The notes: a model not told the origin generated them from the letters alone. 64,000 nt of DNA from Jeotgalibacillus soli (GCF_000829435.1 NZ_JXRP01000018.1:124001-188000), one strand, 5' to 3'. Shown: positions 14,683 through 25,301, numbered from the stretch's first letter. Made by a program: numbers and translations.

Positions 14683-17087
14683 TCGCCTCTGTCATTGTTG
14701 ATGTTCCAGCAAAACAAACAGATCGAGCGTTTGATTACCGAATTCCCCCTTCACTTGAAGGACTTGTTCGGCCAGGTATGCGTGTTGTTGTTCCATTTGG
14801 ACCGCGCAAAATCCAGGGCTTTGTTATTGCTCTTTTAGAAAAATCGTCTTATGACAAACTGAGAGATATTGAAGACGTGCTAGATATTGTCCCTGTATTA
14901 AATGAAGAGCTATTATCGCTTGCTGAGTGGCTGTCAGAAGAAACGCTATGCTATCAGATTTCAGCTATGCAAGTAATGCTGCCAGCGGCTATGAAGGCGA
15001 AGTATGAAAAAAACTTTGAAGCCCTTGTTCCAGTAGAACAGCTTCCACAAAGTATTAGCAAGCATTTGGACAAAGAAGGAAGACTAAGCTGGAAAGAAGG
15101 AATAGAGAAAAAGCTGTTAAATGAACTTCAACAGCTTGTGACAGCAGGACAAATGGAGCTTAAATACGCGGTATCGAGTAAAGGGAAAAAGAAAAAAGAA
15201 CGTGTTCTTTCTTTAGCGGCTTCCAGTGAAGAAGCGTTAGTTCTCCTTGATACGTTACCTCAACAAGCGGATAAACAAAAAAGAGTCATTCAATTTTTGT
15301 TAGATCACCAAAGTGATGAACAAAATGCAGCAACGGTGAAAGATGAAACAGGAGCTTCAAGCTCGACAATTCGGACAATGATTGACCGAGGCTACGTAAT
15401 TGAAAGCTTCAAAGAAGTATATCGAGACCCGTACCAGGACCGAATGTTCCAAAAAACAAGCGCTTTTTCCTTAACGGAGGAACAGCAAACTGCTATTGGA
15501 CCAATTTTGCAGAAGGTACATGACTATGAGCATGAAACATTTTTGCTTCATGGAGTTACTGGAAGCGGGAAAACAGAAGTCTATTTACAAACAATTGATC
15601 AGGTGTTAAGCCAAGGCAGACAGGCAATTATGCTTGTGCCTGAAATCTCTCTCACCCCGCAAATGGTCGAACGGTTTAAAGGTCGTTTTGGTGACCGGGT
15701 AGCAGTGATGCACAGCGGTTTATCCACTGGAGAAAAGTACGATGAATGGCGAAAGATTCATCGTAAAGAAGTTAATGTGGTCGTGGGAGCACGATCTGCG
15801 ATCTTCGCTCCTTTTGAAAAACTAGGTGTGGTGATTATCGATGAAGAACATGAGATGAGCTATAAACAAGAGGATTCCCCTCGCTACCATGCTCGAGATG
15901 TCGCAATTGAACGGGCAAGACGTCACGGATGCCCGGTTATTCTAGGCAGTGCAACTCCTTCGTTAGAAACCTTTGCTCGAGCTCAAAAAAATCGATATCA
16001 GCTGCTGTCACTCACAAGGAGGATGAACAATCAGGAGCTACCCTCAGTAACAATTGTAGATATGAGGGAAGAACTGCGTGAGGGAAACCGTTCAATGTTT
16101 TCCCGCCAATTATTTGAACAGCTTACCCTTCGTCTTGAAAAGAAAGAACAGACGGTATTATTTTTAAATCGAAGAGGGCACTCTTCTTTTGTCATGTGCC
16201 GTGATTGCGGATATGTTATGCAATGTCCCCACTGTGATATTTCGATGACTTATCATCGACATTCAGAACAAATGAAATGTCACTATTGTGGACATGAAGA
16301 TCGCGTTCCAGTTCAATGTCCAGAATGTCAGAGCGAGCATATTCGCTATTTTGGAACAGGAACACAAAAAGTAGAAGAAGAGCTGACCAAATTGATTCCT
16401 GAGGCAAGGGTTATTCGTATGGATGTAGATACAACGACGCGTAAAGGTTCACACGAAAAACTTCTAACTGCTTTTGGACAAGGAGAAGCGGATATTTTAC
16501 TTGGAACGCAGATGATTGCAAAAGGACTTGATTTTCCAAACATAACGCTGGTGGGTGTGTTAAGTGCTGATACCATGCTGCATTTACCTGATTTTCGGTC
16601 AGCTGAAAAAACATTTCAGCTATTAACGCAGGTAAGCGGTCGTGCAGGCAGGCATGATAAAAAAGGAGAGGTTATTATTCAAACCTACTCCCCAGAGCAT
16701 TATTCAATTGATCTAGCAAAGACACAGCAATTTGAGTTATTTTATAAACAAGAAATGATGATGAGAAGAATTGGACAATATCCTCCGTATTATTTTTTGG
16801 CTATGGTGACATTAAGTCATGAAAACCTGTTGAAGGTTGTCTCGGTATGTGAGGAAATTACCTCTCTTTTAAAACAGAAACTGTCAAATAACGCAATTAT
16901 ATTAGGGCCAGTTGCTTCACCGATTGCCCGGATCCAAAATAGATATCGGTATCAATGTTTGGTAAAATACAAAATGGAACCGGAGCTAAAGCCATTATTA
17001 AAATCAATTTTAGACACGTATCAACCAAAATCAACAAATGATTCATTGTTGATTCACATAGATGTGCAGCCATATATGATGTTATAG
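14679..17087 (+). CDS. priA: Primosomal replication restart helicase PriA
   Basis: 3'-to-5' helicase that reloads the replisome at stalled forks. 802 aa, close to B. subtilis PriA. Walker A is GVTGSGKT at residues 292-299, and the Walker B motif reads IIDEEHEMSY. Eight cysteines from Cys507 onward (CRDC, CPHC, CHYC, CPEC) form the two zinc sites. LLGTQMIAKGLDF and QVSGRAGR are helicase motifs V and VI. It is placed between coaBC and def as in most Bacillaceae. Confidence 0.98.
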   Translation: MIASVIVDVPAKQTDRAFDYRIPPSLEGLVRPGMRVVVPFGPRKIQGFVIALLEKSSYDKLRDIEDVLDIVPVLNEELLSLAEWLSEETLCYQISAMQVMLPAAMKAKYEKNFEALVPVEQLPQSISKHLDKEGRLSWKEGIEKKLLNELQQLVTAGQMELKYAVSSKGKKKKERVLSLAASSEEALVLLDTLPQQADKQKRVIQFLLDHQSDEQNAATVKDETGASSSTIRTMIDRGYVIESFKEVYRDPYQDRMFQKTSAFSLTEEQQTAIGPILQKVHDYEHETFLLHGVTGSGKTEVYLQTIDQVLSQGRQAIMLVPEISLTPQMVERFKGRFGDRVAVMHSGLSTGEKYDEWRKIHRKEVNVVVGARSAIFAPFEKLGVVIIDEEHEMSYKQEDSPRYHARDVAIERARRHGCPVILGSATPSLETFARAQKNRYQLLSLTRRMNNQELPSVTIVDMREELREGNRSMFSRQLFEQLTLRLEKKEQTVLFLNRRGHSSFVMCRDCGYVMQCPHCDISMTYHRHSEQMKCHYCGHEDRVPVQCPECQSEHIRYFGTGTQKVEEELTKLIPEARVIRMDVDTTTRKGSHEKLLTAFGQGEADILLGTQMIAKGLDFPNITLVGVLSADTMLHLPDFRSAEKTFQLLTQVSGRAGRHDKKGEVIIQTYSPEHYSIDLAKTQQFELFYKQEMMMRRIGQYPPYYFLAMVTLSHENLLKVVSVCEEITSLLKQKLSNNAIILGPVASPIARIQNRYRYQCLVKYKMEPELKPLLKSILDTYQPKSTNDSLLIHIDVQPYMML

Positions 17088-17110
17088 AAGGACTTGAGGA
17101 GGAATTACGT

Positions 17111-17596
17111 TTGGCGATTTTACCTATCGTAAAACACCCGAATAAGGTGTTGGAAACAGAAAGCATTACAGTAAAAGAATTTAATAAGGATCTTCATACA
17201 TTGCTCGACAGTATGTATGAGACAATGGTAGAAGCAGATGGAGTGGGATTAGCTGCTCCGCAGGTTGGCATTAACAAGCGTATAGCTATAGTGGATTTGG
17301 ATGATGACGAAGGAACGATAGAGTTGATAAATCCAACCATTATCACATCAGAAGGTAAGTCTGTAGATTTAGAAGGCTGTCTCAGCTTTCCTGGTGTGTA
17401 TGGTGAAGTCGAGAGACCTGATGTTGTAATTGTACAAGCACAGGATCGAAATGGAGAATGGTATGAGATTGAGGCTGAAGGATATTTGTCTAGAGCCATC
17501 CAGCACGAGATCGATCACCTGCACGGCGTCTTGTTTACTTCAAAAGTGACACGATACATCGATGAAGAAGAGATAGAAGGGTACGGTGTGGAATGA
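17111..17596 (+). CDS. def: Peptide deformylase
   Basis: Removes the N-formyl group from nascent proteins at the ribosome exit. 161 aa. Motif 1 is GVGLAAPQVG, motif 2 EGCLSFP (Cys90) and motif 3 QHEIDH (His132, Glu133, His136), so all metal ligands are present. The start is TTG at 17111, supported by GAGGAGG at 17096-17102. It overlaps fmt by four bases, coupling removal and addition of the formyl group. Confidence 0.97.
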   Translation: MAILPIVKHPNKVLETESITVKEFNKDLHTLLDSMYETMVEADGVGLAAPQVGINKRIAIVDLDDDEGTIELINPTIITSEGKSVDLEGCLSFPGVYGEVERPDVVIVQAQDRNGEWYEIEAEGYLSRAIQHEIDHLHGVLFTSKVTRYIDEEEIEGYGVE

Positions 17597-18546
17597 AAAA
17601 TGTAATCTTTATGGGCACACCTGAATTTTCCGTTCCAATTTTGCAGCAAATCATTAAAGACGGCTACAATGTCCAGGCTATTGTTACGCAGCCTGATCGT
17701 CCAGTAGGCAGAAAAAAACAATTGACCCCTCCCCCGGTAAAAGTTGAAGCGTTAAAACATGGAATCGAAGTCATCCAGCCTGAAAAATTGTCTGGATCAG
17801 CTGAACTCGATCGGATCAAAGCTCTTCAGCCTGATTTAATTATTACAGCAGCTTTCGGACAGCTTTTGCCAAAGGAATTACTTGAGATACCGGCGTTAGG
17901 CTGTATTAATGTACATGCATCGCTTCTTCCTGAACTTCGAGGTGGTGCACCGATTCACTATGCCATCATTCAAGGGAAAGAAGAGACGGGGATCTCCATT
18001 ATGTATATGGCTGAAAAGCTTGATGCAGGGGATGTCATTACCCAACGAGCCATAAAGATAGATGAGATGGATGACGTTGGCTCGCTGCATGATAAATTAA
18101 GCGTAGTCGGTGCGGAACTTCTATCCGAAACGCTTCCCTCCTTAATTGAAGGAACGGCAAGCCGGACGCCACAAGATCATCAAGCGGCTACGTTTGCCTG
18201 GAATATTAAACGTGAACAAGAATTAATTGATTGGAGCCGATCTGGAGAGGAAATTTACAATCAAATTCGCGGACTTTACCCATGGCCCGTTGCCTATACT
18301 ATGTATCAAGGGAAAGTGATGAAAATATGGCAAGTTAAGAAAATTCTTACAAAACACGAATCTGTGCCTGGTGTTATAATAGAGAAAACGGACCTAGGAC
18401 CAGTCGTTGCTACTGGCAATGAAACAGCCATTTTAATTACGGAGCTGCAGCCATTTGGCAAAAAGAAAATGCTTGCGTCTGACTACTTGCGAGGAGCAGG
18501 AACTTCAATAACAGTTGGTGAAAGGTTAGGTTTTATAAATGACTAA
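17593..18546 (+). CDS. fmt: Methionyl-tRNA formyltransferase
   Basis: Formylates initiator Met-tRNA using 10-formyl-THF. 317 aa. N-terminal FMGTPEFSVPIL, the catalytic NVHASLLPELRGGAPI loop and a C-terminal OB-like domain (PWPVAYT) match the family. It overlaps def upstream and rsmB downstream (8 bases). Confidence 0.98.
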   Translation: MKNVIFMGTPEFSVPILQQIIKDGYNVQAIVTQPDRPVGRKKQLTPPPVKVEALKHGIEVIQPEKLSGSAELDRIKALQPDLIITAAFGQLLPKELLEIPALGCINVHASLLPELRGGAPIHYAIIQGKEETGISIMYMAEKLDAGDVITQRAIKIDEMDDVGSLHDKLSVVGAELLSETLPSLIEGTASRTPQDHQAATFAWNIKREQELIDWSRSGEEIYNQIRGLYPWPVAYTMYQGKVMKIWQVKKILTKHESVPGVIIEKTDLGPVVATGNETAILITELQPFGKKKMLASDYLRGAGTSITVGERLGFIND

Positions 18547-19876
18547 ACCATCGTATTCAGTTAGAGAAGCCGCACTGCATATATTAGACCAAATTGACAA
18601 AAACCAATCATACAGTAATCTTTTATTAAATCATGCCATACGCCAATTTGAGATTAAGGGACCTGATATAGGTTTACTGACTGAACTAACTTACGGTACG
18701 ATTCAACGTAAACTTACTCTTGATTTTTATCTGACACCTTTTATAAAAAAGAAGGTGGAAGGCTGGGTGAGAAATTTACTTCGAATGAGTCTATATCAAA
18801 TGCTTTATTTAGACCGTGTACCTGAGAGAGCTGCAATCCATGAAGCAGTAGAAATTGCGAAAAAAAAGGGACATAAAGGTATTTCGGGTCTTGTTAATGG
18901 CGTCCTTCGATCTATACAGCGTCAAGGAGTCCCATCTCTTGATACCATCAATGACCCGATCGAGCGATTATCCATTGAAACAAGTCACCCGCTATGGCTG
19001 GTTGCCCGATGGTCCGAGCAATTTGGCCTGACAAAGACACGTGAAATGTGTGAAACAAACTTGCTGCCACCTGTTCAAACAGCAAGAGTTAACCGGACAC
19101 AATCATCAAAGGATGAGGTTTTACGATTGTTAGCTGAAGAAGGTGTGGAGGCAGAGGAAAGCAGAATCATTCCAGAAGGCATACAGATAAAACGTGGAAA
19201 TATTGCCCACACGGAAGCTTTTCGATCAGGTTTTTTGACGATACAGGATGAGAGTTCTATGCTAGTAGCTTATGCATTGGATCCTAGACCTGGAGAAAGC
19301 GTACTGGATATGTGTGCAGCACCTGGAGGGAAAACAACGCATATTGCTGAAAGGATGAATAATGAAGGGAAAGTTCTTGCGCTGGATCTTCATCCACATA
19401 AAATTAAACTTATTCAAGAGAACGCATCAAGACTTGAGCTTACCAATATTGAAGGGCATGCTTTAGATGCTAGAAAAGTTCAAGAACGTTTTGAACCCGC
19501 TTCATTTGATCGTGTATTAGTTGATGCCCCATGCAGTGGGTTAGGCGTTTTAAGAAGAAAGCCTGATATAAAGTATGCAAAAAATGAGCGAGATCTTGAA
19601 TCTCTTCAATCCATTCAACTTTCTTTGTTATCATCGGCAGTAGAAATGCTTAAGCCAGGCGGTACTCTAGTTTACAGTACATGTACAGTTGATAAGAAAG
19701 AAAATCATCAAACCGTCACTCAGTTTTTGGTGAAACAACCACAAATGAAGCTCGCGACGGCAGAATCTTTACCAGAAGCCATTCAACCACTTGTTCAAGA
19801 GCAAGTGCTTCAAGTATTTCCACAAGATTTCGGTGGAGACGGCTTTTTCATAGCGTGCTTTAAAAAAGGAGAATAA
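18539..19876 (+). CDS. rsmB: 16S rRNA (cytosine-967-C5)-methyltransferase
   Basis: 445 aa. The N-terminal NusB-like RNA-binding domain (about 1-140) is followed by a Rossmann methyltransferase with DMCAAPGGKTTH for SAM binding. DAPCSGLG and YSTCTVDKKEN carry the two cysteines of the m5C mechanism. It starts inside the fmt end, and rlmN follows six bases later, forming a translation-linked block (def, fmt, rsmB, rlmN). Confidence 0.96.
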   Translation: MTKPSYSVREAALHILDQIDKNQSYSNLLLNHAIRQFEIKGPDIGLLTELTYGTIQRKLTLDFYLTPFIKKKVEGWVRNLLRMSLYQMLYLDRVPERAAIHEAVEIAKKKGHKGISGLVNGVLRSIQRQGVPSLDTINDPIERLSIETSHPLWLVARWSEQFGLTKTREMCETNLLPPVQTARVNRTQSSKDEVLRLLAEEGVEAEESRIIPEGIQIKRGNIAHTEAFRSGFLTIQDESSMLVAYALDPRPGESVLDMCAAPGGKTTHIAERMNNEGKVLALDLHPHKIKLIQENASRLELTNIEGHALDARKVQERFEPASFDRVLVDAPCSGLGVLRRKPDIKYAKNERDLESLQSIQLSLLSSAVEMLKPGGTLVYSTCTVDKKENHQTVTQFLVKQPQMKLATAESLPEAIQPLVQEQVLQVFPQDFGGDGFFIACFKKGE

Positions 19877-19882
19877 TTTATT

Positions 19883-20977
19883 ATGGTACAAGCAGTAGAA
19901 AGAAAGAAAAAGGAACAAGAAATCGTTCGAAAACCATCGATTTACTCGATGGAGCTTGATCAGCTAAAAAGCTGGTTAGTAGAAAATGGCGAGAAGCCAT
20001 TTCGAGCAGAACAAATTTATAAATGGTTGTATGAGCAGCGTGTTGCAGAATTTGATGAAATGTCAAATCTATCAAAAGCTCTTCGTGAAAAACTTACTGA
20101 ATCATTTTCATTAACTACTTTGGAAACAATCATCCAACAAACATCCAAAGATGGAACCATTAAATTTTTATTCCAATTACAAGACGGTTATTCAATTGAA
20201 ACGGTATTGATGCGTCATGAATATGGCAATTCAATCTGTGTGACGACCCAGGTTGGCTGTCGAATTGGTTGTACTTTTTGTGCTTCCACACTTGGCGGAT
20301 TAAAACGAAACCTTGAAGCAGGGGAAATCGTGGAACAAGTAGTAAAGGTTCAAAAAGCTCTAGATGAGTCAGGTGAACGTGTCAGTCATTTAGTAATTAT
20401 GGGAATCGGAGAACCTTTCGATAATTACGATGCAATGATGAGCTTCTTGAGAACGATAAACCATGATAAAGGTCTTAACATTGGTGCTCGCCATATTACG
20501 GTTTCAACAAGCGGAATTATTCCGAAAATATACAAATTCGCGGATGAAAAACTTCAAATTAATTTTGCCGTTTCACTTCATGCACCAAATAATGAAATTC
20601 GTTCAAAATTGATGCCAATAAACAAAGCATATAAGCTTCCTGATTTAATGGATGCTATTCGTTATTACGTGGATAAAACGGGAAGAAGAGTTACATTTGA
20701 ATACGGATTATTTGGCAGTGGCGTAAATGATCAGGTTGAGCATGCAGAGGAATTGGCTGATTTAATTGGCGATTTGAAATGTCATGTGAATTTAATTCCA
20801 GTAAACTACGTACCTGAACGTGATTTTGTACGAACAGAAAAAGATCAAATATTCGAATTTGAACGCACGTTGAAAAAAAGAGGAATCAATGTGACGATCC
20901 GCCGTGAACAAGGATCAGACATCGATGCTGCTTGTGGTCAGCTTCGCGCCAAGGAGCGTAAAGAAGAAACGAGGTGA
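19883..20977 (+). CDS. rlmN: Dual-specificity 23S rRNA/tRNA (adenine-C2)-methyltransferase, radical SAM
   Basis: Makes m2A2503 in 23S rRNA and m2A37 in tRNAs. The 364 aa protein has the radical SAM cluster motif CRIGCTFC at Cys126, Cys130 and Cys133, the GIGEPFDNY segment, and a conserved C-terminal [10 protein letters not shown] cysteine that forms the methylated protein intermediate. The start ATG 19883 is 11 bases after AAGGAG, a rather long spacing. Its stop overlaps the 5' end of prpC. Confidence 0.97.
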   Translation: MVQAVERKKKEQEIVRKPSIYSMELDQLKSWLVENGEKPFRAEQIYKWLYEQRVAEFDEMSNLSKALREKLTESFSLTTLETIIQQTSKDGTIKFLFQLQDGYSIETVLMRHEYGNSICVTTQVGCRIGCTFCASTLGGLKRNLEAGEIVEQVVKVQKALDESGERVSHLVIMGIGEPFDNYDAMMSFLRTINHDKGLNIGARHITVSTSGIIPKIYKFADEKLQINFAVSLHAPNNEIRSKLMPINKAYKLPDLMDAIRYYVDKTGRRVTFEYGLFGSGVNDQVEHAEELADLIGDLKCHVNLIPVNYVPERDFVRTEKDQIFEFERTLKKRGINVTIRREQGSDIDAACGQLRAKERKEETR

Positions 20978-20982
20978 CGTCA

Positions 20983-21738
20983 GTGCAATTTGCTTTTTTA
21001 AGTGATCAAGGCATGGTTCGAAAGCTAAATGAAGATTCGGGTGGGGTTTATCCCCACCCCCTTGGTTATTATTTAGCGGTAGTGGCTGATGGAATGGGTG
21101 GACATCGTGCTGGTGATGTGGCAAGCGCAATGGCAGTTCGTTTACTGGAGGAGTATTGGAGAGAAATTCCACCACTTAAACGTCCAACTGAAGCAGAGGA
21201 ATGGCTCTCATCAAGCATCGAGTCAATCAATGAAAAGCTTTATTCACATGCAGCCAATCATGAAGAATGTGAAGGAATGGGAACAACGATTGTCGCAGCT
21301 ATTTGTACAAAGGAGTTTATCACCCTTGGAAATGTAGGAGACAGTCGTGGATACATATGGAACAATGAGCGGATTAGACAGATCACGGAAGATCATTCAT
21401 TTGTCAATGCGCTTGTTCAGTCTGGAGAAATATCTCGTGAGGATGCTGAACATCACCCTAATAAAAACTTGCTTTTAAAAGCATTAGGTTCGGAAGGGAA
21501 AATTAAGCCTGACGTACGTACGATTGAATTTGAACAAGGTGATTTAGTTTTACTTTGTTCGGATGGGCTGTCCAATAAGATTACAGAAGCTTTTATAGAA
21601 GAGATAATGATAAATTTTCAATCGTTGGATGAGCGAGCTAAGCAGCTTATTGAAAAAGCGAATTCAGAAGGTGGAGAAGATAATATCACGATCGCGATGG
21701 TGGAGTTCAGTCCAGTCGTAGAAAGTGAGGGGATATAA
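20983..21738 (+). CDS. prpC: PP2C-type protein serine/threonine phosphatase
   Basis: Dephosphorylates targets of the PrkC kinase encoded immediately downstream. The metal-binding motifs NEDS near residue 18, ADGMGGH, GDSRGY, EDHSF, CSDGL and GGEDN are all present. GTG 20983, five bases after GAGGTGA, is preferred (251 aa); in-frame GTG 20974 would add three residues. Unusually, the beginning of the gene contains a GC-rich hairpin (21039-21059). The stop overlaps the prkC ATG by one base (TAATG). Confidence 0.96.
   Translation: MQFAFLSDQGMVRKLNEDSGGVYPHPLGYYLAVVADGMGGHRAGDVASAMAVRLLEEYWREIPPLKRPTEAEEWLSSSIESINEKLYSHAANHEECEGMGTTIVAAICTKEFITLGNVGDSRGYIWNNERIRQITEDHSFVNALVQSGEISREDAEHHPNKNLLLKALGSEGKIKPDVRTIEFEQGDLVLLCSDGLSNKITEAFIEEIMINFQSLDERAKQLIEKANSEGGEDNITIAMVEFSPVVESEGI
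21039..21059 (+). repeat. GC-rich inverted repeat inside the 5' end of prpC
   Basis: GGGTGGGG (21039-21046) and CCCCACCC (21052-21059) form a perfect 8-pair stem with a five-base TTTAT loop, about 55 bases into the gene. No T run follows. It could pause RNA polymerase or slow ribosomes, or be a chance product of the encoded Gly-Val-Tyr-Pro-His-Pro stretch. Confidence 0.75.
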
Positions 21739-23744
21739 TGCTGATCGGAAGAAGGCTAAGCGGACGCTATAAAATTCTTCAGACCATTGGCGGAGGCGGT
21801 ATGGCCAACGTCTATCTTGCTCATGATATGATATTAGACAGGGACGTTGCTGTAAAAGTACTTAGACTGGACTATGTTAGTGAAAATGAACTGATGAAAC
21901 GTTTTCAGCGTGAGGCACAATCAGCCACCAGCTTAACACATCCCAATATTGTCAGCATGTATGATGTAGGTGATGAGGGGGAACTTTATTATCTCGTAAT
22001 GGAGTATGTCGATGGAATGACGCTAAAGGAATACATTCAGAGAAATTCTCCTGTATCTCTTGAGCATGCCATTCAAATTATGAGTCAGCTTACCGATGCA
22101 ATTTCTCACGCACATCATAATGGAATCATTCATCGGGATATTAAACCGCAAAATATATTGGTCGACCATGAAGGTCATATTAAAATAACAGATTTTGGTA
22201 TTGCTATGGCGCTAAGTGCAACCTCTATTACGCAAACGAACTCTGTAATGGGGACGGTTCATTATTTGTCTCCGGAGCAAGCTAGGGGTGGAATAGCAAC
22301 AAAAAAATCAGATATTTATTCTCTCGGAATCGTGATGTTTGAGCTCATCACTGGAAGATTGCCTTTCGAAGGCGAATCAGCAGTATCAATCGCACTAAAG
22401 CATTTGCAGTCCGAAATACCGCACCCATCAAAATGGATTCCTAATTTACCGCAAAGTGTTGAAAATGTAATTTTAAAGGCAACAACAAAGGATTCTTTCT
22501 ATCGTTATGAGTCAGCAGATGAAATGCAGGAAGACTTGAAAACGGTTTTGGATAAAGACAGAGAGAATGAACCGGTATTTACTGTCGAACCAGATAACGA
22601 TGCAACGCGGGCAATACCTGTCATTAGGGACGAACGGTCATTTACAAATATGGCTGATACAAAGGTTCGTAATGAATCGACGGTTGTGCAGTCTGCAAAA
22701 GATCCTGTTGAACAACAAGAAGCCCCAAAAAGAAAGCGAAAAAAATGGCCTTGGATCGTTTTGGTCACTTTACTCTTAATTCTTATAAGCGTTTCGACAA
22801 TGGCGGCCATGGGCGTGTTTGGTCCAACGAGAATAGAGCTTCCAGACGTAGTCGGCGAAACAAGGGAAGATGCTGAGGACATACTTGAGGGATTAGGATT
22901 CACGATTGGTGAAGTCACATATGAGCCACACGAAGAGATACCTGCAGAAGAGGTGTTGAGAACGGATCCAAAAGCTGGCCGCGTGCTGGAGGAAGGCTCA
23001 GAAATTTCGTTATTTGTAAGCAGTGGAAAAGAAACCATTGAACTTGATAGCTATACTGGTCGCATATATGAAGATATTGAGTCTTTATTAAACCGACTTA
23101 AGTTCGAAGGAATTGAGATAGAGCGAGTATACGACTCTACAAGCATTGGAACCATTCTTGAACAAGACCCTGCACCTGGGGAAGAAATCATTCCAAGTGA
23201 AACGACATTGAGGTTAACGCTTAGTCAGGGTGAGGAAACGGTTGCCGTGGAAAGCCTTGTTGGAATGAACGCCTCTGAAATCGATTCTTTCGAGCAGCGT
23301 ACAGGCTTAGTGGTCAATGTGACAAGAGAAGAATTTTCAGCCGAACAGCCGGAAGGGGTAATATTGTCACAGGACCCAGCGGAAGGAACTGAGCTTGAAG
23401 TCGGACGTTCTGTAAATGTTGTCGTATCAAGAGGGCCAGAGCCTCTTCCGCCAAGTACAGTGATTGTTCCTCTCACCATTCTATATGAAATGAAAGAAGA
23501 GCCGCCAGAAGAAGGAGAAGATCCTCCTGAAGTACCTGGAGAACCAATGCCGCAAACGATTAGAATATTTATTGAAGATCGTGATCGTAATATGACTGAG
23601 CCTGTTGAAGAATTTACGATAACAGAAACGACTGAAAAAAATATAAGACTGATTATTGAAGCAGGTCAAACTGGAGGCTATCGTGTGGAAAGAGATGGAG
23701 AAATCATCCTTGAACAATCGATACCTTATGACGAGAATCAATAA
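21738..23744 (+). CDS. prkC: Membrane serine/threonine kinase with PASTA domains
   Basis: Senses peptidoglycan fragments and, in B. subtilis, promotes spore germination. 668 aa. The kinase domain (about 10-270) has the glycine loop GGGGM at 18-22, Lys40 in VAVKV, catalytic HRD with Asp134, and DFG at 152-154. A basic patch (KRKRKKW) precedes a single membrane helix near residues 337-359. Three PASTA repeats follow (starting near ELPDVVGE, ELDSYTGR and AVESLVGM), then a C-terminal Ig-like tail with a Pro/Glu-rich segment. The extracellular part is strikingly acidic. It pairs with prpC. Confidence 0.97.
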   Translation: MLIGRRLSGRYKILQTIGGGGMANVYLAHDMILDRDVAVKVLRLDYVSENELMKRFQREAQSATSLTHPNIVSMYDVGDEGELYYLVMEYVDGMTLKEYIQRNSPVSLEHAIQIMSQLTDAISHAHHNGIIHRDIKPQNILVDHEGHIKITDFGIAMALSATSITQTNSVMGTVHYLSPEQARGGIATKKSDIYSLGIVMFELITGRLPFEGESAVSIALKHLQSEIPHPSKWIPNLPQSVENVILKATTKDSFYRYESADEMQEDLKTVLDKDRENEPVFTVEPDNDATRAIPVIRDERSFTNMADTKVRNESTVVQSAKDPVEQQEAPKRKRKKWPWIVLVTLLLILISVSTMAAMGVFGPTRIELPDVVGETREDAEDILEGLGFTIGEVTYEPHEEIPAEEVLRTDPKAGRVLEEGSEISLFVSSGKETIELDSYTGRIYEDIESLLNRLKFEGIEIERVYDSTSIGTILEQDPAPGEEIIPSETTLRLTLSQGEETVAVESLVGMNASEIDSFEQRTGLVVNVTREEFSAEQPEGVILSQDPAEGTELEVGRSVNVVVSRGPEPLPPSTVIVPLTILYEMKEEPPEEGEDPPEVPGEPMPQTIRIFIEDRDRNMTEPVEEFTITETTEKNIRLIIEAGQTGGYRVERDGEIILEQSIPYDENQ

Positions 23745-23766
23745 TTCCAGGTAGAGGAGAGATTGA

Positions 23767-24648
23767 ATGCCAGAAGGAAAAATCATGAAGGCACTTAGTG
23801 GTTTTTATTATGTTCAGGATGGAGACCAAATGATTCAATGCCGGGGGAGGGGAGTGTTTCGTAAACAAAAAATCACCCCGTTGGTAGGAGATTATGTAGA
23901 GTATCAAGCTGAAAACGATCGTGAAGGCTATGTTCTAGATATTGGGTCTCGTAAAAATGAACTAACACGTCCCCCTATTGCAAATGTAGATCAAGCAGTA
24001 CTTGTATTTTCAGCAACCGAACCGGACTTCAGCACATCGCTTCTTGATCGATTTTTAGTTTTGGTAGAGAGTCATCAAATTGATCCGCTTATTTGTATTA
24101 CGAAAATGGACCTTTTAACGAGCGATGACACGAAAAGAATAGAAGAGTATGCGAAGCAGTATGAAGAAATTGGTTATACGGTATTGCGTTCATCTGCAAT
24201 ATGGGAGGATGGCATGTCTACATTACTGCCTTACTTGCAAAACAAAATAACGGTTTTTGCAGGTCAGTCAGGAGTAGGAAAGTCATCAATCTTAAATGCG
24301 ATTAGACCAGATCTTAAGTTGAAAACTGATCAGATCTCCTCTTCCTTGGGCAGAGGTAAGCATACGACAAGGCATGTGGAATTGCTCGCAATCGGGAGTG
24401 GATTTGTTGCTGATACGCCTGGATTTAGTGCGCTGGAGTTTATTGATCTTGAACTGGAAGCCCTTCCGACATGCTTTCCTGAAATGGTCCATTACGGGGA
24501 GCAGTGTAAGTTTCGCGGCTGTCTTCATATGAATGAGCCTAAGTGTGCAGTAAAAGGTGCAGTTGAAAATAAAGAGATTCAATCGTATCGATATCACCAT
24601 TATCAGCAATTTTACGAAGAAATTAAATCAAGAAAGCCGAGGTATTAA
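23767..24648 (+). CDS. rsgA: Ribosome small-subunit-dependent GTPase A
   Basis: Late 30S assembly GTPase (CpgA/YloQ in B. subtilis, also a PrkC substrate). 293 aa. It has an N-terminal OB fold, then a circularly permuted GTPase order: TKMD (G4) first, GQSGVGKS (G1) at 166-173, then ADTPGFS (G3). The C-terminal zinc motif is [14 protein letters not shown]. It lies directly downstream of prkC, the usual order. Confidence 0.97.
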   Translation: MPEGKIMKALSGFYYVQDGDQMIQCRGRGVFRKQKITPLVGDYVEYQAENDREGYVLDIGSRKNELTRPPIANVDQAVLVFSATEPDFSTSLLDRFLVLVESHQIDPLICITKMDLLTSDDTKRIEEYAKQYEEIGYTVLRSSAIWEDGMSTLLPYLQNKITVFAGQSGVGKSSILNAIRPDLKLKTDQISSSLGRGKHTTRHVELLAIGSGFVADTPGFSALEFIDLELEALPTCFPEMVHYGEQCKFRGCLHMNEPKCAVKGAVENKEIQSYRYHHYQQFYEEIKSRKPRY

Positions 24649-24650
24649 CA

Positions 24651-25301
24651 ATGGTCAAATTAGCTCCTTCGATTTTGTCTGCTGACTTCTCTAAATTGGG
24701 GGAGGAGGTTCGTGACGTTGAAAAAGCAGGTGCAGATTACATTCACATAGATGTAATGGATGGCCATTTTGTTCCAAACATTACAATGGGACCTATAGTT
24801 GTCGGTGCGGTGCGTCCTGTTACTACATTGCCGCTGGATGTACATTTAATGGTTGAAGAACCAGACAGATTTATAGAAAGCTTTGCTAAAGCGGGTGCAG
24901 ATATACTATCTGTTCATGTGGAAGCTACAAAACATCTGCATCGTACGATACAACTAATAAAATCGTACGGTGTTAAAGCAGGGGTTGTATTAAATCCTCA
25001 TACACCAGTAGATGCGGTTAAGCAGGTGCTTCAAGACTTAGATCTCGTTCTTGTCATGACCGTGAATCCGGGATTTGGCGGACAATCTTTTATTGAATCA
25101 ACTCTTCCAAAAATTAAAGAACTTCATAGGATGAAGGAAATTAACGGTTTCAGCTATGAAATTGAAGTAGATGGAGGCGTCAATGATCAGACGGCGCGTC
25201 AATGTGTAGAAGCAGGTGCGAATGTATTGGTTGCAGGCTCTGCCATATTTGATAAAACAGATCGAGCAGCTGCTATAAAACTTATTCGCTCAAATAGCTG
25301 A
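24651..25301 (+). CDS. rpe: Ribulose-phosphate 3-epimerase
   Basis: Interconverts ribulose-5-P and xylulose-5-P in the pentose phosphate pathway. 216 aa TIM barrel. SILSADF at the N-terminus, [12 protein letters not shown] (metal ligands), [14 protein letters not shown] and EVDGGV match the family throughout. It starts two bases after the rsgA stop and is the last gene before a strong terminator. Confidence 0.98.
   Translation: MVKLAPSILSADFSKLGEEVRDVEKAGADYIHIDVMDGHFVPNITMGPIVVGAVRPVTTLPLDVHLMVEEPDRFIESFAKAGADILSVHVEATKHLHRTIQLIKSYGVKAGVVLNPHTPVDAVKQVLQDLDLVLVMTVNPGFGGQSFIESTLPKIKELHRMKEINGFSYEIEVDGGVNDQTARQCVEAGANVLVAGSAIFDKTDRAAAIKLIRSNS

Noticed and set aside
22505-23038. 177-codon minus-strand frame inside prkC
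   Set aside because: Serine-rich shadow produced by the acidic codons of the PASTA region; no start context or homology.
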